Source: CAZLQG01 sp964561655 (GTDB lineage: Bacteria > Patescibacteriota > Doudnabacteria > UBA920). Taken from it: 18,372 bases of DNA. Location: the NCBI GenBank assembly GCA_964561655.1, contig CAZLQG010000021.1, positions 1 to 18,372 of the forward strand, written 5' to 3'. Of the stretch, positions 4,635 to 10,955 are shown piece after piece. The position numbers and the translations under genes were made by a program. The notes below the pieces were generated by a model. That model searched no databases, had not been told where the DNA came from, and was given only the letters and a program-made list of their open reading frames with translations. Numbering within the stretch: position 1 is the first letter of the stretch; each line of letters starts with the position of its first letter.

Positions 4635-6761
4635 ATGCCTAGACAATACCCAATAGAAAACATAAGAAATATTGGAATTATCGCGCATATCGATGCCGGG
4701 AAAACCACGGTTACCGAAGGTATTTTGTATAATACCGGTTTAAAACATAAAATCGGCGCGGTACATGAAGGTGAAACTACTACTGACTGGATGGAGCAGG
4801 AAAGAGAGCGCGGTATTACCATTACTTCAGCCGCGGTTACCTGCTTTTGGACTCCGCAGTTCAACAAAGTCGCCGGCGACCATAAATATAAAATCAACAT
4901 TATAGACACCCCGGGACACGTGGACTTTACCGCGGAAGTGGAAAGGTCTTTGCGCGTATTAGACGGCGTGGTAGTGGTGTTTGACGGCAAAATGGGTGTA
5001 GAGCCTCAAAGTGAAACTGTTTGGCGCCAGGCGGACAAATATAAAGTGCCGCGCATGTGCTTTATTAACAAGATTAACCAAACCGGCGGCGATTTTTATA
5101 AGAGTTTGGAATCCATCCACAAAAGGCTTTCTCCGTATGCTTACCCAATCCAAATTCCGATTGGTTTTGAAAAGGAAGTTTGCGGCTTTGTGGATTTAGT
5201 GCAAATGAAAGCCTATACCTATAAGGAATTTACCGATAAAGAGTTTACAATCGGCGAAATTCCGGCAGACTTAAAAGCCAAAGCCGAAGAGTACCGCCAC
5301 AAACTTTTGGAAAAAGTTGTAGAAAGCGACGACGTTTTAATGGAGAAATATTTGGAAGGTAGAGAACTTACCAATGAGGAATTTTTGCTGGCGATAAGAA
5401 AAGCCACCAGAGGCGGGAAATTTTATCCGGTTTTGGGTGGCGACGGCAGAGGAATTATTGTTCAAAGCATACTTGATGCGGTAACCAACTTTTTACCAAG
5501 TCCAATAGATGTAGGCAGTGTAAAGGGCCATGACGTCAAAGACGAAACCAAGGAACTGGAAAGAAAGCCTTTTGACGATGAGCCTTTTACGGCCTTGGCG
5601 TTTAAAATCGCGACCGACCCTTTTGTAGGCAAACTTGCTTTCTTTAGGGTTTATAGCGGAAAACTGGAAGCGGGCAGTTATATTTTAAATACTCGAAGTG
5701 GCAATAAAGAGCGCGTCGGGCGTATTGTGCGCATGCACGCCAATGACCGTGAGGAACTAAAAGAAATTTACGCGGGTGATATTGCCGCGCTTGTCGGTCC
5801 TAAGGATACGACAACCGGCGATACTTTGTGCGACATAGACCACCCAATCCGTTTAGAATCCATAACTTTTGCTGAGCCGGTCATTCATATGGCCGTTGAG
5901 CCAAAAACCAAAGCTGATCAGGAAAAGATGGGGGTTGCTTTGTCCAAACTGGCCGAAGAAGACCCCACCTTCAAGGTGTCTACTAACGAAGAGACACAAC
6001 AGACGATTATTGCGGGCATGGGTGAGCTACACTTGGAAATATTGGTAGATAGAATGAAGCGTGAGTTCAAAGTGGAAGCCAATGTGGGTAATCCGCAGGT
6101 AGCGTATAAAGAAACCATTAAGAAGATGGCAACGGCAGAAAGCAAGTACATTCGCCAGTCCGGCGGACGTGGGCAGTACGGGCACGTCTGGCTTAGGGTT
6201 GAGCCTTTGGCGCGCGGTGAAGGGTATAAGTTCATAGACGAAATTGTTGGTGGAATTATTCCCAGAGAATATATTAAACCCATAGACAAAGGCATTCAGG
6301 AGTCTGCGGCCAACGGCGTAATCGCTGGCTATCCTTTGGTGGACTTCAGCGCGGCGGCTTACGACGGCAGCTACCACGAGGTTGACTCTTCGGAAATGGC
6401 TTTTAAAATTGCGGCCTCAAAAGGACTTCAAGAAGCGGTGAAAAAAGCGAATCCGATTTTGCTTGAACCTATTATGAAAGTGGAGGTAATTACCCCGGAA
6501 GAATTTATGGGCGACGTGATTGGGGACCTTAACAGCAAGCGCGGGCAAATTGACGAAATGACGGATCGGCTCCACCTTAAAGTAATTGACGCGCAGGTGC
6601 CTTTGGCGGAAATGTTCGGCTACGCGACGAGTTTGCGCAGTATGACCCAAGGCCAAGCCAGCTATACTATGGAATTTCATCATTATGAAGAAGTGCCTAA
6701 GAACATCGCACAGACTATTATTGAAAGCAGGGTGGGAGTAAATGTGAGAAAGGGTATGTAG
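4635..6761 (+). CDS. fusA: Translation elongation factor G (EF-G)
   Basis: A 708-residue translational GTPase that drives tRNA-mRNA translocation. G1 is Ala-His-Ile-Asp-Ala-Gly-Lys-Thr-Thr at 17-25, G2 is Arg-Gly-Ile-Thr-Ile around 59-63, and G3 is Asp-Thr-Pro-Gly-His at 91-95. Domains II to V follow, including Gly-Arg-Gly-Gln-Tyr-Gly-His in domain IV and Gly-Asp-Val-Ile-Gly-Asp-Leu near the start of domain V. The length is normal. The G4 motif is unusual: residues 145-148 read Asn-Lys-Ile-Asn rather than Asn-Lys-x-Asp (codon 148 is AAC at 5076-5078), so the Asp that normally recognises the guanine base is replaced. It follows rpsG after 89 bp with no Shine-Dalgarno and ends in TAG. Confidence 0.97.
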   Translation: MPRQYPIENIRNIGIIAHIDAGKTTVTEGILYNTGLKHKIGAVHEGETTTDWMEQERERGITITSAAVTCFWTPQFNKVAGDHKYKINIIDTPGHVDFTAEVERSLRVLDGVVVVFDGKMGVEPQSETVWRQADKYKVPRMCFINKINQTGGDFYKSLESIHKRLSPYAYPIQIPIGFEKEVCGFVDLVQMKAYTYKEFTDKEFTIGEIPADLKAKAEEYRHKLLEKVVESDDVLMEKYLEGRELTNEEFLLAIRKATRGGKFYPVLGGDGRGIIVQSILDAVTNFLPSPIDVGSVKGHDVKDETKELERKPFDDEPFTALAFKIATDPFVGKLAFFRVYSGKLEAGSYILNTRSGNKERVGRIVRMHANDREELKEIYAGDIAALVGPKDTTTGDTLCDIDHPIRLESITFAEPVIHMAVEPKTKADQEKMGVALSKLAEEDPTFKVSTNEETQQTIIAGMGELHLEILVDRMKREFKVEANVGNPQVAYKETIKKMATAESKYIRQSGGRGQYGHVWLRVEPLARGEGYKFIDEIVGGIIPREYIKPIDKGIQESAANGVIAGYPLVDFSAAAYDGSYHEVDSSEMAFKIAASKGLQEAVKKANPILLEPIMKVEVITPEEFMGDVIGDLNSKRGQIDEMTDRLHLKVIDAQVPLAEMFGYATSLRSMTQGQASYTMEFHHYEEVPKNIAQTIIESRVGVNVRKGM

Positions 6762-6857
6762 CGCTTTGACGCCAGTAGAAAATTTGTAAAGCTCTTAAAG
6801 TTATAAAGTAGTTACTTTGCGAACTTTCAATTTTATAAACTTGATGAACTGAAATCT
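6762..6857. repeat. AAAGTTATAAAGT-family spacer
   Basis: The spacer after fusA contains TTAAAGTTATAAAGTAG and, on the right, the inverse words AACTTTC and TTTATAAACTT, so it is an imperfect palindrome. The same AAGTTATAAAGT word recurs before rplV and rplF and, shortened, before rplX. No terminator or promoter is recognised. Confidence 0.5.
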
Positions 6858-7196
6858 ATGGCAAACTTAAAAGATATTATTAATCTAGCAAAGGCGGACG
6901 GGGGGAAGTTTTTTGTGGTGGATGAAAACGGAGACGCTAAGTTGGTGATAATGAGCGTGGAAGAATACCAGAAAATGCTTTTGGGAAAACTTCGAAGGCA
7001 AATTATGGACGTGGAAAAGATTAACCGCGAAATTTTAAACGCACAGTTAAAGGAGGCCGATCTAACGTCCGAAGAGCCTGAAATTCCTCATGTTCCCAAG
7101 GCCCGACAAGGTATTCTCAAAGTTGATTTAAGGGAAGAGGTAATAGACCCTTCGTTTGATTTCGAAGGGCCTAAAATTGAGATAGACGATATTTAA
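6858..7196 (+). CDS. Small protein with Phd/YefM-like N-terminus, function unknown
   Basis: A 112-residue acidic protein inserted between fusA and tuf. Residues 17-41 (Lys-Phe-Phe-Val-Val-Asp-Glu-Asn-Gly, Leu-Val-Ile-Met-Ser-Val-Glu-Glu-Tyr-x-Lys-Met-Leu) resemble the fold-defining part of Phd/YefM antitoxins, where the product asks not to alter a residue set near Val-Leu-Met-Ser-x-x-Glu-Tyr. The rest is a charged helix followed by a probably disordered tail ending Gly-Pro-Lys-Ile-Glu-Ile-Asp-Asp-Ile. No toxin gene lies beside it, so an antitoxin role is not supported. It could be a DNA-binding or housekeeping protein of Patescibacteria. A second, in-frame version of its tail lies downstream after the stop (see 7197-7283). 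Confidence 0.6.
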   Translation: MANLKDIINLAKADGGKFFVVDENGDAKLVIMSVEEYQKMLLGKLRRQIMDVEKINREILNAQLKEADLTSEEPEIPHVPKARQGILKVDLREEVIDPSFDFEGPKIEIDDI

Positions 7197-7283
7197 AAGT
7201 AGATTTTGAGGGGAAGTCCTGTAGCGGTACGCGAAGCGGATCTGCTACCGGGAGTCCCAAAAATAGACTTTGATGATTTATAA
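7197..7283 (+). pseudogene. In-frame second tail after the Phd-like gene (possible gene remnant)
   Basis: After the TAA at 7194-7196 and a TAG at 7200-7202 the same frame stays open. It ends with Val-Pro-Lys-Ile-Asp-Phe-Asp-Asp-Leu and a TAA at 7281-7283. This closely resembles the proper C-terminus Gly-Pro-Lys-Ile-Glu-Ile-Asp-Asp-Ile. Between the two ends lies a hairpin (GTAGC at 7221-7225 with GCTAC at 7244-7248, enclosed by GGGA/TCCC) that contains a copy of the short palindromic element described under findings. The remnant may be a duplicated tail or a former longer C-terminus. Confidence 0.4.
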
Positions 7284-7330
7284 AATCACAGATGCGGGAA
7301 TATCACAGATTAAAGTTTTGGTTATTAGGT

Positions 7331-7359
7331 TTGACAGAAAAAGCGTTTTACATTAAAAT
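7331..7359 (+). promoter_or_regulatory. Internal sigma-70-type promoter of tuf
   Basis: TTGACA at 7331-7336, exactly 17 bp, then TAAAAT at 7354-7359. Predicted start near 7366, giving a leader of about 148 nt. The same TTGACA-17-TAAAAT arrangement is found before rpsJ, which strengthens both calls. It lets tuf be transcribed apart from the rest of str. Confidence 0.82.
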
Positions 7360-7363
7360 TTAG

Positions 7364-7503
7364 TTTGCATTATTTGCAAAATAGATTAATTAAATAATTA
7401 AGTAACTAGCCCTGGATTCCTGGTGTTATGCCGGGGAAAAAAGAGATTTATATCTCGGGTTGTAAATCCGTCGTAGCTTTGCGCGAAGGCGGACAAAAAA
7501 GGA
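7364..7503 (+). promoter_or_regulatory. tuf leader with four hairpins and a Shine-Dalgarno-like site
   Basis: Hairpins in order: TTTGCA/TGCAAA (7364-7380), CCCTGG/CCGGGG (7410-7436, one G.T pair), GAGAT/ATCTC with a TTAT loop (7443-7456), and TCCGTC/GGCGGA (7467-7493). The last is a copy of a short palindromic element also found in the rpsL leader. AAAGGA at 7498-7503, 10 nt before the ATG, is one of the few plausible Shine-Dalgarno sites in the window. No terminator-type T run follows any hairpin. Confidence 0.45.
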
Positions 7504-7513
7504 TCATTTTACA

Positions 7514-8704
7514 ATGGCAGAAAGAAAATTTGATCGCAGCAAACCTCATATCAATGTGGGTACCATTGGCCACGTAGACCATGGTAAAACCACACTGACT
7601 GCGGCGATTACGGCCATCCTTGCCAAACAAGGCAAGGCAAAAGCTCGTGCCTACGACAGTATTGATAATGCTCCGGAAGAGAAGGCCCGAGGCATTACTA
7701 TTAACACTGCGCACGTTGAGTACGAAACCGACAAGCGCCACTATGCCCACGTAGACTGTCCGGGACACGCCGACTACATCAAAAATATGATTACCGGTGC
7801 TGCGCAGATGGACGGTGCGATTTTGGTGGTTTCGGCGGCTGACGGCCCGATGCCGCAAACCAGAGAGCATATTCTCTTGGCTCGCCAGGTAGGCGTACCT
7901 TACATTGTGGTTTACATGAACAAGGTAGACCAGGTGCAAGACAAAGAACTTTTGGATTTGGTGGAAGAGGAAATCAGGGACCTGCTTACTAAATACGAAT
8001 TTCCGGGTAAAGATACTCCGATTATCCGAGGTAGCGCCCTTAAAGCCTTAGAAGGTGACACTTCTGAGATTGGCGAACCCTCTGTCACGAAATTGATGGA
8101 AACTTTGGATACTTACATTCCACAGCCGAAAAGAGCCATTGACCAGCCGTACTTAATGCCGATTGAAGACATTTTCACCATTGAAGGCCGCGGCACCGTG
8201 GTTACGGGCAGAATTGAAAGAGGCGAAGTCAAACTGAATGATGAAGTGGAAATCGTAGGGTTAAGGCCGACCACTAAAACGGTGGTTACCGGTATTGAAA
8301 TGTTTAACAAACAGTTAGACAGCGGCCAGGCCGGAGACAACGCCGGCGTACTCTTGCGCGGAACCAAAAAAGACGAGGTAGAGCGCGGGCAGGTTTTAGC
8401 CAAGCCGGGTTCCATTACTCCGCATACCGAATTTGAAGCCCAGGTTTATGTTCTAACCAAAGAAGAAGGCGGACGCCACACCCCGTTCTTTAAAGGTTAT
8501 AAACCGCAATTTTACATTAGAACTACGGATGTTACCGGCGATGTAACTTTGCCAGCAGGCCAGGAAATGGTTATGCCGGGCGATACCGTGACATTAGCAA
8601 TCAAACTTATTACACCCGTAGCTTTGGAAGAAAAAGGCAAATTTGCTGTTAGAGAGGGCGGTCATACGGTTGGAGCTGGTTCAGTAACTAAGATTATCAA
8701 ATAG
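7514..8704 (+). CDS. tuf: Translation elongation factor Tu (EF-Tu)
   Basis: A 396-residue EF-Tu, the GTPase that delivers aminoacyl-tRNA to the ribosome. G1 is Gly-His-Val-Asp-His-Gly-Lys-Thr at 19-26, the switch-I Thr lies in Gly-Ile-Thr-Ile-Asn at 60-64, G3 is Asp-Cys-Pro-Gly-His at 81-85, and G4 is Asn-Lys-Val-Asp at 136-139, complete here in contrast to EF-G. Domains II and III are full length, with Gly-Arg-Gly-Thr-Val-Val-Thr-Gly-Arg-Ile-Glu-Arg-Gly in domain II and Phe-Ala-Val-Arg-Glu-Gly-Gly near the end. The ATG at 7514 is fixed by the conserved N-terminus and by the upstream AAAGGA. Last gene of the str unit, with its own promoter and a strong terminator 22 bp after the TAG. Confidence 0.98.
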   Translation: MAERKFDRSKPHINVGTIGHVDHGKTTLTAAITAILAKQGKAKARAYDSIDNAPEEKARGITINTAHVEYETDKRHYAHVDCPGHADYIKNMITGAAQMDGAILVVSAADGPMPQTREHILLARQVGVPYIVVYMNKVDQVQDKELLDLVEEEIRDLLTKYEFPGKDTPIIRGSALKALEGDTSEIGEPSVTKLMETLDTYIPQPKRAIDQPYLMPIEDIFTIEGRGTVVTGRIERGEVKLNDEVEIVGLRPTTKTVVTGIEMFNKQLDSGQAGDNAGVLLRGTKKDEVERGQVLAKPGSITPHTEFEAQVYVLTKEEGGRHTPFFKGYKPQFYIRTTDVTGDVTLPAGQEMVMPGDTVTLAIKLITPVALEEKGKFAVREGGHTVGAGSVTKIIK

Positions 8705-8725
8705 AGTTCAGTACTAAAGTTCTTA

Positions 8726-8760
8726 AAAAAACTCCCTCCGATTTATCGGAGGGAGTTTTT
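8726..8760 (+). terminator. Rho-independent terminator of the str unit
   Basis: ACTCCCTCCGA (8731-8741) and TCGGAGGGAGT form a perfect 11-bp stem with a TTTA loop. It is flanked by five or more A residues on the left and five T residues on the right, which extend the stem. It lies between tuf and the S10 promoter and cleanly separates the two transcription units. Confidence 0.95.
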
Positions 8761-8807
8761 GTGTATTAAAATCAGGCCGAATGTGAAAAATTAAGCTTTG
8801 TCTATAT

Positions 8808-8836
8808 TTGACAAAATCAGGTTTGTGGTATAAAAT
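8808..8836 (+). promoter_or_regulatory. Sigma-70-type promoter of the S10 operon
   Basis: TTGACA at 8808-8813, 17 bp, TAAAAT at 8831-8836. The overlapping TATAAA at 8829-8834 would give 15 bp. Transcription should start near 8843, about 80 nt before rpsJ. Confidence 0.82.
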
Positions 8837-8843
8837 GTGCCAA

Positions 8844-8918
8844 GTGGCTAAAGATATATAAATAAGCCAATTTTTTATCGCCACCTTTTATTTAAGCTAA
8901 ATTTAGCAAGCAACTTAA
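8844..8918 (+). promoter_or_regulatory. S10 operon leader with two competing hairpins
   Basis: The segment GTGGCT (8844-8849) can pair in two ways. TGGCT with AGCCA (8865-8869) makes a weak hairpin followed two bases later by six T residues, like a short terminator. GTGGC with GCCAC (8880-8884) makes a larger loop and would exclude the first. Further down, GCTA/TAGC (8896-8907) is a small perfect hairpin, enclosed by TTAAG/CTTAA. In E. coli, L4 controls the S10 leader; no similarity to that structure was recognised. Confidence 0.4.
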
Positions 8919-8921
8919 CAA

Positions 8922-9254
8922 ATGCAAAAGGCAAAAGAAACAGCAGATAAGCCAAGAATCCGAATAAAGATTAAGGCGTATGATCATAAATTAATTGATC
9001 AAAGCGCCAGGCAAATTGTTGACACTGCCAAACGAACCGGCGCGCAAATTTGCGGCCCGGTGCCTTTGCCTACGGAAATTTCCAAATATACGGTGCTTAA
9101 GAGCACTTTTGTACATAAAGACAGCCGTGAACAGTTTGAAAGGCGAGTGCACAAAAGGCTGATAGACATTTTAGATTCAAGTCCAAAGACAATAGATTCC
9201 CTGACAAACTTAAACCTTCCGGCCGGGGTGGATGTGGAAATTAAAATGAGTTAG
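8922..9254 (+). CDS. rpsJ: 30S ribosomal protein S10 (uS10)
   Basis: A 110-residue S10, a small-subunit head protein that also acts with NusB in transcription antitermination in model bacteria. The core reads Arg-Ile-Lys-Ala-Tyr-Asp-His, Ala-Arg-Gln-Ile-Val, Gly-Pro-Val-Pro-Leu-Pro-Thr, Lys-Asp-Ser-Arg-Glu-Gln-Phe-Glu and Arg-Val-His-Lys-Arg-Leu-Ile-Asp-Ile. It is about seven residues longer at the N-terminus than E. coli S10 because of Met-Gln-Lys-Ala-Lys-Glu-Thr. First gene of the S10 unit, about 80 nt after the predicted transcription start. There is no Shine-Dalgarno. It is separated from rplC by an unusually structured interval of 194 bp. Confidence 0.97.
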   Translation: MQKAKETADKPRIRIKIKAYDHKLIDQSARQIVDTAKRTGAQICGPVPLPTEISKYTVLKSTFVHKDSREQFERRVHKRLIDILDSSPKTIDSLTNLNLPAGVDVEIKMS

Positions 9255-9311
9255 TCATCCACAAATCACAAATAGCACGAATAACATAAATATTAGAATA
9301 AGTGATTTAGT

Positions 9312-9407
9312 TCTAATCGGAATGAGCCTAACAGGCTAGACTGATTAGATAACGATTCACGCGGATAGCCAAAGATAGTTTATCTATCATTGTTTATGCG
9401 GGTGAAT
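9312..9407 (+). promoter_or_regulatory. Structured RNA element between rpsJ and rplC (possible antiterminator)
   Basis: Two hairpins precede a terminator-like structure. TCTAATC (9312-9318) pairs with GATTAGA (9343-9349) around an inner AGCCT/AGGCT hairpin (9325-9337). ATTCAC (9355-9360) pairs perfectly with GTGAAT (9402-9407) around GATAG/CTATC. The second helix uses bases that the terminator stem at 9398-9417 also needs, so the two cannot form together. Confidence 0.5.
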
Positions 9408-9425
9408 TGACGCCCGCGTTTTTAT
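9398..9425 (+). terminator. Terminator-like hairpin inside the S10 operon, before rplC
   Basis: GCGGGT (9398-9403) and GCCCGC (9412-9417) form a 6-bp stem with one T.G pair, followed by GTTTTTATTT. It would stop transcription between rpsJ and rplC. The 3' arm can instead pair with ACGCGG at 9359-9364 through CCGCGT (9414-9419). Confidence 0.55.
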
Positions 9426-9448
9426 TTGGGAGTAATCGCGAATATTTT

Positions 9449-10111
9449 ATGAATTTTTTTATTGCCAAAAAATTGAACATGAGTCAGTATTTTGCTGAGA
9501 GCGGCGAAGTCATTCCGGTGACTTGGCTTAAGGTTCTGCCTATGACAGTGACACAGGTAAAGGAAGAAGAAGGCACAGACAAATATTCCGCAGTGCAGGT
9601 TGGCGTGGGCAAAAAAAAGAAGCTGAATAAATCTGTGCAAGGACATTTGAAAGGCCTGGGAAATTTTTTTGATCTTTTCGAGTTTAGAGTTAAAAACTCC
9701 GCTGAGTACAAAAGAGGACAAAAATTGGATTTAAGTAAGCTACAGGTCGGAGAAGTCGTCAGCTGTATCGGTATCAGCAAAGGCAGGGGTTTTGCAGGCG
9801 CAATGAAACGGCATGGGTTCAAAGGTTTTCCGGCAAGCCACGGGCATGACAGGCCTAGAAGCGTAGGAAGTATCGGCCAGCGTTTTCCCCAGCACACCAG
9901 AAAAGGCATGAGGATGGCCGGCCACATGGGCAATCAACAGGTCACGGTTAAAAACCTTCAAGTTGTGGAGATCGACGCACAGAAAAATTTGGTGGGACTA
10001 AAAGGCGCGGTTCCGGGACACCCAAATACCACGTTAAAAGTAATCTCTACTGGAAAAGTTAAGCCGGTTGTGGTGCAAGAACAAGTAAAAGAGGAGAAGA
10101 AGAAAAAATAA
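9449..10111 (+). CDS. rplC: 50S ribosomal protein L3 (uL3)
   Basis: A 220-residue L3, an early-binding large-subunit protein that reaches into the peptidyl transferase centre. The ATG at 9449 gives Met-Asn-Phe-Phe-Ile-Ala-Lys-Lys-Leu-Asn-Met-Ser-Gln, the usual N-terminus; an earlier in-frame TTG at 9407 lies in the terminator hairpin and is rejected. The family loop Gly-Phe-Ala-Gly-x-Met-Lys-Arg-His-Gly-Phe is present, followed by Ser-His-Gly, Gly-Ser-Ile-Gly and Gly-Met-Arg-Met-Ala-Gly-His-Met-Gly. The protein ends with a Lys/Glu-rich tail of about 15 residues not seen in E. coli. The gene is preceded by A/T-rich sequence with no Shine-Dalgarno. Confidence 0.97.
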   Translation: MNFFIAKKLNMSQYFAESGEVIPVTWLKVLPMTVTQVKEEEGTDKYSAVQVGVGKKKKLNKSVQGHLKGLGNFFDLFEFRVKNSAEYKRGQKLDLSKLQVGEVVSCIGISKGRGFAGAMKRHGFKGFPASHGHDRPRSVGSIGQRFPQHTRKGMRMAGHMGNQQVTVKNLQVVEIDAQKNLVGLKGAVPGHPNTTLKVISTGKVKPVVVQEQVKEEKKKK

Positions 10112-10191
10112 ATTCACAGATGCACAGATAGCACGGACAACACAGATGCCAGAATCCGTGAAATCAGTGGCATCAGTGAATCCGTGAATTT
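10110..10191. repeat. CACAGAT-family palindromic spacer between rplC and rplD
   Basis: An 82-nt imperfect palindrome. The ends AAATTCAC (10110-10117) and GTGAATTT (10184-10191) pair perfectly. Near the middle CAC-A-GATGCCA (10141-10151) pairs with TGGCATC-A-GTG (10168-10178). The left arm repeats CACAGAT and the right arm its inverse, ATCCGTG or ATCAGTG. It overlaps the rplC stop codon and ends 6 nt before the rplD ATG. There is no T run, so it is not a terminator. Related words occur at 7282-7315, 9255-9300, 12284-12354 and 17764-17805. Confidence 0.65.
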
Positions 10192-10196
10192 ATATC

Positions 10197-10850
10197 ATGA
10201 AAACCCCAGTTTACAACCAAAAAGCCGAAGTTATTGGAGAAGTTGAACTTAATCCAAAGATTTTTGAAGTTAAGTCGAATAGGAATTTGATTGCTGAGAT
10301 TGTAAGGATCCTCCTGTCCAATGCCCGCCAGGGTACCAGCAGCACAAAGACCCGCAGCGAAGTAAGAGGTGGTGGCAAAAAGCCGTGGAAGCAAAAAGGC
10401 ACCGGCAGAGCCCGTGTTGGTTCCATCAGAAGCCCGATTTGGCGTCATGGCGGCGTTACCTTTGGCCCTCGGGCAGACCGCAACTGGAAGTTGAAAGTGA
10501 ACAAGAAAGCCAAACAGAAAGCCCTGTTAATGTCGCTTTCCGACAGGGCCGCCGGCAGCCAGTTAATAGTCATAAACAAAATAAATCTGGAAAAACCTAA
10601 GACTAAAGAATTTTCTTCGGTGCTTTCGGCTTTTAAAGGTTCAATTAAAGATTTGGGCAAAAAGCAGGTATTTTTGTTGGGCAAAAGGGATGAGAAGCTG
10701 ATCAGGGCCAGCAGGAACCTGTCTTCCGTAAAGTCGGTTTTGGCAAAAGATTTAAATCTGTTAGATGTGCTTTCAGCCGACAGTATGTTAATTTTGCAGG
10801 AAGCTCTCCCGGTTTTAGAAAAGCAGTACCTGAAGAAATCCGAAACCTAA
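10197..10850 (+). CDS. rplD: 50S ribosomal protein L4 (uL4)
   Basis: A 217-residue L4, which lines the nascent-peptide exit tunnel and in E. coli represses the S10 operon. Family landmarks are Asn-Ala-Arg-Gln-Gly-Thr-Ser-Ser-Thr-Lys-Thr-Arg-Ser-Glu-Val-Arg-Gly-Gly-Gly-Lys, Trp-Lys-Gln-Lys-Gly-Thr-Gly-Arg-Ala-Arg, and Ser-Pro-x-Trp-Arg-His-Gly-Gly-Val-Thr-Phe-Gly-Pro. The globular C-terminal part includes Val-Leu-Ala-Lys-Asp-Leu-Asn-Leu-Leu-Asp-Val-Leu and ends normally. The start follows the palindromic spacer after ATATC and lacks a Shine-Dalgarno. Confidence 0.97.
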   Translation: MKTPVYNQKAEVIGEVELNPKIFEVKSNRNLIAEIVRILLSNARQGTSSTKTRSEVRGGGKKPWKQKGTGRARVGSIRSPIWRHGGVTFGPRADRNWKLKVNKKAKQKALLMSLSDRAAGSQLIVINKINLEKPKTKEFSSVLSAFKGSIKDLGKKQVFLLGKRDEKLIRASRNLSSVKSVLAKDLNLLDVLSADSMLILQEALPVLEKQYLKKSET

Positions 10851-10955
10851 ATTTTAAATCCTAAAAAATTCCAAATTCCAAATTACAAAATCCAAAAGCA
10901 TAAGATTAGTTATTATTTAGAGTTCAGAAATTAGAATTTAAATTTTATATAGGTT
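10851..10955. repeat. TTCCAAATTCCAAATTACAAA-type spacer
   Basis: The rplD-rplW spacer holds near-tandem copies of TTCCAAA and related words on the left, and TTAGAATTTAAATTTTA on the right, which is partly complementary to the left end (ATTTTAAATCCTAAA). It contains no recognisable gene, promoter or terminator and reaches the rplW start. Confidence 0.45.

Noticed and set aside
9407..9448. An earlier TTG start for rplC
   Set aside because: It lies inside the terminator hairpin and adds 14 residues that L3 proteins do not have.
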